NCBI GenBank assembly: GCA_009602735.1
Contig: WELA01012532.1
Location: 238,706-302,705 of the forward strand
Length of the DNA stretch: 64,000 bases
DNA from: Mesotaenium endlicherianum
Lineage: Eukaryota > Streptophyta > Zygnematophyceae > Zygnematales > Mesotaeniaceae
Direction: 5' to 3'
The notes under the pieces were generated by a model that ran no database searches, was not told the origin of the DNA, and worked only from the letters and a program-made list of their open reading frames with translations. The translations under genes and the position numbers were made by a program. Within the stretch, counting starts at the first letter, position 1; each line of letters begins with the position of its first letter. Below are positions 56,727 to 64,000 of this stretch, in pieces.

Positions 56727-57693
56727 TTGAATAAAATACTATCCTTCAGGTCTGATCTTTTCAACAGCAGACAGAACACTCGCAGATGGGCAGCAAGGTA
56801 TGAGGTGTAGCAGCAAACATACAAGAGCAGAACCGCACTTTAATTGTACCACTGCCTCTAAGTACGATGACTGACACTAGTTCACGACTTCGTTGCGAAC
56901 AGTCTCCGCACAGACATGCTATGCCGGGCTGTTTTATATGTGTATAAATGATCAATGCGCAAGGCACCAATTCCATGTTTCAAGGCATGTCAAGGCGGAT
57001 TCTGCCAGTCTCACAAAGAGGGTGGTTACAATTGCACCTGTAGCAGCCAATCAAGGAGACGCTAACAGAGTGCTTTAATTTGAATACAACACTTGGCACA
57101 GTTATGGCTCTTGGATGTGTGTTAAAGCACTCTGTCATGCCAAGTGTGGAGTTGTCAACCTGATTTACTGTGGAAGCAATAAAGCAGATCTAGGGCTCCG
57201 ATGCATAAAATCGACTCAGGAGATCGGAGATGGTCCGTTGTCGAAAATGATGGATGAAGTGTAGAGGTGCCAAGTGTTTGATACCGAAATGCTCGTTAGC
57301 GCTTTTGTTCTTCATTTTTCGTTGCTTCTTTTTATTATCTATATTAATGGTGAAAACATGTAAAAGTGCAGAGAAGTGTCGATGCTGAATATGGATGATC
57401 GAGTGTGATCGAGTATCGATAACATCTGGTAAACGACTTTTCATGATTCCAAGCGGTGGACGCGTTCTATGCCACCTATTGCCGATGCGCCGGTTAGCGT
57501 TTCTTAAGAAGATTATGAAGATGTATGTCATTCGTATGAAGAGTTCAGCATTTGTCTAAGAGAGGACGTAGTGCTCCCCAGAAGGCACCTTTCTTCTCTT
57601 GTTTCTGTTAAATATGCACCTTAGTTGCACCTATCCATAGAAATGTTTTAAGGTACTGGCTGTATAACGTGCCCTCTTTCCGAGTTGGAAAGC
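56727..57693. promoter_or_regulatory. Shared upstream region of beta-amylase and HPP genes
   Basis: About 970 bp between two divergent start codons. Both promoters must lie here unless further 5' exons exist. No defined element could be assigned; short open frames inside have no domain. Confidence 0.5.
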
Positions 57694-59659
57694 ATGCAGC
57701 AGCCTTCTTACGCGGTCCCTTTGCCAGCTCTACATAATGTAGAAACAGTGGAGGGCCCTCGACAAGTGAAACGTGAACAAAGAAGCCTGCTATATGTTCT
57801 TAAGGCATATATTAATAAATTCCGGGGACCACAAGAAGGTCTTTTTCCTCCATATCCAAGCTTCAACATCGTGCTTTGGTCCTTCATTGCCTCCTTCAGT
57901 GGTACGGGACTGTAAGCTTCTCCTTGAAGTTCCTCAATGTGATTGTGATTGGTTCCATAGTCATCTTGTAGCTATCAGCAGCGTGGTGGCGGTTGACAGA
58001 TAGCACTGCTCTCGCAGCTTTGAAGAGATGCATCATTGTTAGAGATATAAAACGCTCTTGTAGTCAAGAAGCATGGGGGCCTAAATGTGAAAATGCTTGA
58101 AAGTTGTGATTATGCAGGCCATGATTGACTCCTGAAGTTGCTTGCGTTCTTGAGGTTTCTATCATGTGCCGTGCGAGCTCTATGTCAAGTGTAACAATGA
58201 GGTAGGTGTATAACCCGTGCAGAATATTCTTATCAGGACTTTAAATTTGTGTATGCTGCAGGAATATCGATTTGTGCCGCCCTTACATACAGCATTCATG
58301 CTCATATTGAAGGGTCGATTGATGGAAATCCAATAACCCTTGGTTTTCTTATTGGTTCTTTCGGAGCATCGGCAGTCCTCATTTATGGAGCTATTGATTC
58401 GCCGCTGGCTCAGCCAAGAAATTTGGTTGGAGGACACTTGTTATCAGCTATGATTGGTGTTGCAATTGCTGAAGCTTTTGAAGCGGGGGGTCAAGACTTT
58501 CCCGGAGACGATTCTCTAACCTGGCTTCAATGCGGCCTTGCTGTGTCCCTCTCGCTTGTTGGTAGGACTTCCTTTCCTTTAAATTCAGCAGTTCGTTTGT
58601 TTTCGGCCCATGCGAGGCCTTCACTTTAGACCTAAAAGGTTGCTGGACTGCGAACATGAGTTGAGAATGGGGTATTCTTTCAACGCAACAGTTAATGATT
58701 GGCACTTCAGTTAGTTGCTTGCTGACATGGAAGGGCAATGAGTAAGGAGTCGGGTTGATGATGCTATGCTGGAGTGATGACCAGATATGGGAACTGCAAG
58801 TCGGTCATGCAAGTACATTTTGCAAGTCGGTCATGCAAGTACGTTTGCAATTGTAGCTTGTACATTCTTTAAGTGTGTCTTTCCAACTAACACCGCTTAA
58901 TGTTTCTGTCCTATCATCAGCGATGCAGCTGACGCGCACAGTACACCCACCTGGGGGAGCAACGGCGCTGATTGCAGTCACATCTCCCTCGTCAATACGC
59001 TTGCACGGCTTATTTATAGCAATCCCCGTGATATGTGGAGTATTTATTATGCTTGCTGTTGCCCTTATCCTCAACAACGTTACCAGGCAGTGAGTACAAC
59101 CAGTTCCCAACCACATTTGCCCCATCCCCAAATAATTACTGTCTGTCTTGCATCTGCTTACACAAGGGCTGGGCTTATGATGCATCAGTCCATCTTGTAG
59201 AATTACAGCAAGTGAGCCTTTAAGCCAGGTACTAGTACTTGCATCATCACCTTTGACCTGCCGCTGCCCAAAGGCACATCAAATCAAGGTCTTATGCGTG
59301 ACACGTGGTCTGCAAGATAGCTCCTGGATTTGAGTAGATATGCTACGCCTTGACCATGGCGCAGGTATCCTTCGTACTGGTGGAGACCTACAGTGTTGGA
59401 CATTCCTGTCAAAGAGGGCTCCACACATCATTCGATGAGAATGTACGGTGAAGCCTTTGGTAGAGGAGAGCTTCCGATGACAGCAGGTCAGCTCCTTGGG
59501 CTAGAACCTCATCCTGCATTGACTGGACGAATTGTCGATGAAGCAGGATATGATCAAGGGCAGCTGACAGCTGCTAATGTTGCTTTGACAGAAGAGCTTG
59601 AGAAGGCTCGACAACGGATTAGGGCCTTAGAAGCACAAGTGACCAACGGCAGGGACTGA
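57694..59659 (+). CDS. HPP: HPP-family integral membrane protein
   Basis: Four exons, 57694-57901, 58262-58561, 58921-59089 and 59365-59659, give 323 residues with correct phases. The start is the ATG at 57694. The HPP domain is complete: KAYINKFRG near the N-terminus, TM1 (WSFIASFSGISICAALTYSI), TM2 (GFLIGSFGASAVLIYGA), SPLAQPRNLVGGHLLSAMIG, a helix across the exon 2-3 joint, the signature HPPGGATALIAV, and TM4 (GLFIAIPVICGVFIMLAVAL). The end of the domain is YPSYWW. A soluble C-terminal extension of about 90 residues finishes in a short coiled coil (TEELEKARQRIRALEAQV). An Arabidopsis HPP protein has been described as a chloroplast nitrite transporter; that role here is inference. Confidence 0.94.
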
Positions 59660-60372
59660 TTGTGTACAGTACTATCGCATGTATTGTATATATTATCTGT
59701 GGTTCACAGATGGCTACTCCTAGATGTTTTGTGGATGTCCTCACCTTCCCTTTTGTAGGAGATGTTACCTGCATATTTTTGTCCAAGTGTTACAATTTGA
59801 AGGAGACTATGAGCAGCATTCACTGTCATGCTGGTCGTGGTGAATACCAGCTTCAGAAGGAAGCAGCAATAGGAGGTGCAGCTTCTTATCATCATGACAG
59901 CAGAGTACTACTATCACAGGCATCAAGACATGTTTTATTCCTTTAACGGGCAATATGGACTTTGTGCAACACAATGAAGTATCAAAGACACCCCAGATGT
60001 GTAATATGCCTATCTGTGACACACTAGTGCTAAGCAAGCAGCGTGCTTCTTGTACATCCAGATAGAGCTGACTGCCCACCTCAAATAACGATACACTACC
60101 TTAGCTGCTATGCAGAAAGTGTGTTTACTGGACATACTCCCCACAGCTCTACATTTACACTTGCCAGGCTTCCTGTCCACTCTGCTGGAAAGTACGTTCC
60201 TGATTCAACAGGTTAGAAGAACTCACTATATGCCTTTCAGCCTATCAACAATAGATGGTGAGCGCAGACTAGAAATTCCTTATGAAGATGGGTATGCCCA
60301 GAACCAGGTCCATAAGAAAAGAATCTGCTTGACTGTGCTTCTCATGCCATACAGAATCATATGTGCAAATGA
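59660..60372. other. Intergenic between convergent genes
   Basis: Holds the 3' ends of the HPP and E2 transcripts; nothing else recognised. Confidence 0.6.
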
Positions 60373-61826
<1,454 letters not shown>

Positions 61827-62978
61827 AGTACATATGTATACGAATATAGGACTTTCTTGATGTCGTAGAGCTCTTTATTACTTGCAAAGCCACTTCACTG
61901 CAAGATTGAGGAAGTGACTTCTGGTGTCGACATTCGAAACTTCATGCCTGCGTTCTACCTCTGTGTCCAGCATGTTGCCCTAAAGCTCTAAATTACTGTC
62001 GATATAGGGCCAAAGAATGCGACGTTGGCCTATGTCAATCGAAGTGGGCGTTGAATATGCCCTGCAAAATGAACGCACTTGTCGAGGTCATTTCCACTCG
62101 TCTGACACATTCACTCTTACATGTCTTCGTACGCTAGTAAACTTCGACACTCATTGATGACAATGCACGAGTAAGGAATACTACTGATGACCAGAAGCTT
62201 GCTTGCCCACTTGCAGATGCTGCCGCACTTCTATTTCTGCATACCTCCACCAGGTTTTCTGCTGGGACGAATACCATAGGTATGCCCTTAAGCACAGCAT
62301 GCACTGCCCATAATTGAGTTTGCATTGCTGATGACCATTCTTTTTAAGGTGATCAGAGAGATTTCACGCTCTTAGTAGCACATAAGTTATGTTGTAGCTG
62401 TGGTAGTGGGGGACTTAGAGCAGGCATGTGCCAGATTTAGAGCTTCACCAGTACTCCATAGCTATTACTCTCAGGCATTCTCGCAGTGCTTAACCTCTGA
62501 TGATAGTCAGACCTTATAAGCAGAACAAAACCAGCCAGCAGGTGGCAGCACCAGCCCTAGCAGCAGCCCCTGCCTTCCCGTCAGAAACCCATACCCTGAG
62601 AACCCCAGCGCATTCGCCAGCTGCAGCGCTGCCATATTCAGCACAGCTGCATCAGGGCCTCTGGAACGAGCATCTTCTCGCCTGCATGCCTTATCCGGCC
62701 GGATTTGGGAAGAGCCTGGGGTTGTGATTACTCTGACACGCCCTTTCTTAAAGCCCATCATGGCAACTTCGGCAGAGTGGCCGGGGCTGAGGTTTGTAGA
62801 CCAGTGTGAGCCACCCCAAGGGAAAGGGGATGTTGCCACCTGGCAGTTCTCTAGGGGGGCCATAGAAAGCACTCACATTTATGGAGGGGAATGAGACTTG
62901 CTGCCGCTGACTGACCCCCAGTGTGCCTTTGTACCACCTAGAAGGCCACGGAGAGATAAGGGGGCAAGTGGATGCCGG
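61827..62978. other. Upstream of the E2 gene, no firm gene
   Basis: Contains the presumed E2 promoter. Open minus-strand frames at 62134-62325 and 62507-62872 have no recognisable domain. Confidence 0.5.
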
Positions 62979-63215
62979 CTATCTGACAGCCAGCAGCATG
63001 GTCATCAAACCAGGTGCATCTCCTTGTCCTCGATTTTGAAGCTGCTTGAACCCCTCAATTTGTTCTGATCCTTGCGCCGCTAAAGCCCCACTAAGAGCTT
63101 CAAGGGCAAGGTCTGCATGGTAGTTGATTTCATAGAATCTGAACTCATTCGGGCCCTTCCTTCCCAGAACCGTATGTCTCACAACCAGACCGTGCGCCTC
63201 CACAGGTGCACCTTA
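62979..63215 (-). CDS. Possible terminal exon of an unrecognised gene
   Basis: A minus-strand open stretch reads EAHGLVVRHTVLGRKGPNEF, then FYEINYHADLALEALSGALA, ending LMTMLLAVR and a stop at 62979. An AAG acceptor-like site lies near 63216. The composition looks coding, but there is no neighbouring exon to confirm it and the family is not recognised. Confidence 0.3.
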
Positions 63216-64000
63216 ATATTCTCCACTTACCCTCATTGTCTAGTGGGTCTCAGTGTCGTGTGGTCCGAAAGTGCAGCGGTGGTGAACGATGGCCAAAAAT
63301 CTTATGACCCCTAGTGCCCACTGAACCCCTCTGCTCGGGGCTTGGCGAAGGCCACACAACTTGGCGGAGCCCGCTCGGCATCAACCCTGTTCCCAAATCA
63401 AGATTTGGGCTCTCGTTGAGTGCTCAGTTGTGAGCTGGAAGCGCTTCAGATTGTCATCAATCTGCCCATAGCAGGAATTGAGGAGGGGACATTTTCTTGC
63501 CCTCCTCACCCTGTAGAATGATGACTCTGGGAGGGACCCCTTACAGTAAGTTCGTGTTCACCCCCCTCTTTTCCAAGAAAAGGTGCAATGTGTATGTGCC
63601 TGCGCGTGTGTGCAGGACAGAGGATGTTGCGGAGTACGACAACGGCTGCACGTTCTGAAACACTGTTTGTTGCGAAACTTATCCGCCAGGTCAGCTCTCC
63701 CTCCGTCCTTTCTCCTTCACGACCAGGAAGGCCAGAACTAGGTGGCTCTAATTTTCGGGCTTAATCAGACGTGCAAAGGCCAGCTGGCTCTTTCTCAGTA
63801 GTCCTCTGCCATAGGGGCTAATGGATCAGGGCACAAGTCCAGGCTCCGAGCTGAGGTCTAGCAAGAGGGTCGTGCCTAGGGTGTGAAAGGTCCTCTTGCT
63901 ACTGCAGTGCCTTTGGATGTGTGTTGACACATACGGCCCTGGAAGTGGGAATCCACCCTTGAAGGAGTATGTGGTACTTCCTCCACACATCCCCCCCCCC
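63216..64000. other. Window end, no gene recognised
   Basis: GC-balanced sequence without a convincing frame. It ends in a run of ten C (63991-64000) that may mark an assembly edge. Confidence 0.5.

Noticed and set aside
62507-62872. Minus-strand frame of about 120 codons as a gene
   Set aside because: No recognisable domain, mixed composition and no splice-compatible neighbour.
63991-64000. Terminal poly-C as a biological signal
   Set aside because: It sits exactly at the window edge and is more likely a homopolymer or assembly artefact.

Overview
The window looks like nuclear DNA of a green-lineage eukaryote with small GT-AG introns and a very heavy transposon load, most likely a streptophyte (charophyte-type) green alga. 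The intact genes point that way. There is a plastid-type beta-amylase, a plant-type ubiquitin-conjugating enzyme with a UBA tail (UBC27-like) and an HPP-family membrane protein. There is also a polycystin-type TRP channel fragment, a family that to my knowledge land plants lack but flagellate algae keep. The genus cannot be proven from sequence alone.

Layout. Positions 1-33685 are a nest of LTR retrotransposons. The dominant family (called LTR1 here) is a Ty3/gypsy chromovirus with an LTR of about 715-770 bp (TGTAATGAATC...GATTCATTTCA), an iMet-type primer binding site, and gag, PR, RT, RNase H, integrase and chromodomain genes. It also has an extra reading frame (ORF3) between pol and the polypurine tract. 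Nine LTR1 copies and five element bodies are present: A, 1-6139, minus; F, 9713-13987, plus; C, about 18010-19281, minus; D, 19282-27788, minus; E, 27789-33685, plus. All bodies are broken. A second LTR family (LTR2, about 500 bp, TGTAGTGA...TCACTACA) occurs as one degraded element and two solo LTRs. Element F is inserted, with a 5-bp target duplication, in the gag of an unrelated retroelement (B, about 6140-17830). B carries gag, retropepsin and then a Dnmt3-like cytosine-5 DNA methyltransferase.

Positions 33686-48650 mix decayed host sequence and DNA transposons. They hold a hAT transposase tail, four exons of a polycystin-2-like channel on the minus strand, and a second, clearly different retropepsin plus DNA-methyltransferase retroelement (H, 40630-42490, minus). 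They also hold a piggyBac transposase pseudogene and the gag of another retroelement (G) split by a solo LTR2.

Positions 48650-64000 are the gene-bearing part: an unrecognised multi-exon gene (exons 50391-52056, plus), beta-amylase (53242-56726, minus, eight exons), the HPP protein (57694-59659, plus, four exons) and the UBC27-like E2 (60373-61826, minus, five exons). Beta-amylase and HPP are divergent and share about 970 bp of upstream DNA. HPP and the E2 converge.

The most interesting content is the pair of methyltransferase-carrying retroelements with the same protease-then-methyltransferase order, and the unexplained ORF3 of the LTR1 chromovirus. ORF3 recurs in three copies, is bracketed by polypurine-tract-like sequences, and is followed by a conserved hairpin. 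All exon borders, motif positions and target duplications were read by eye. No homology search, alignment score or phylogeny was computed.
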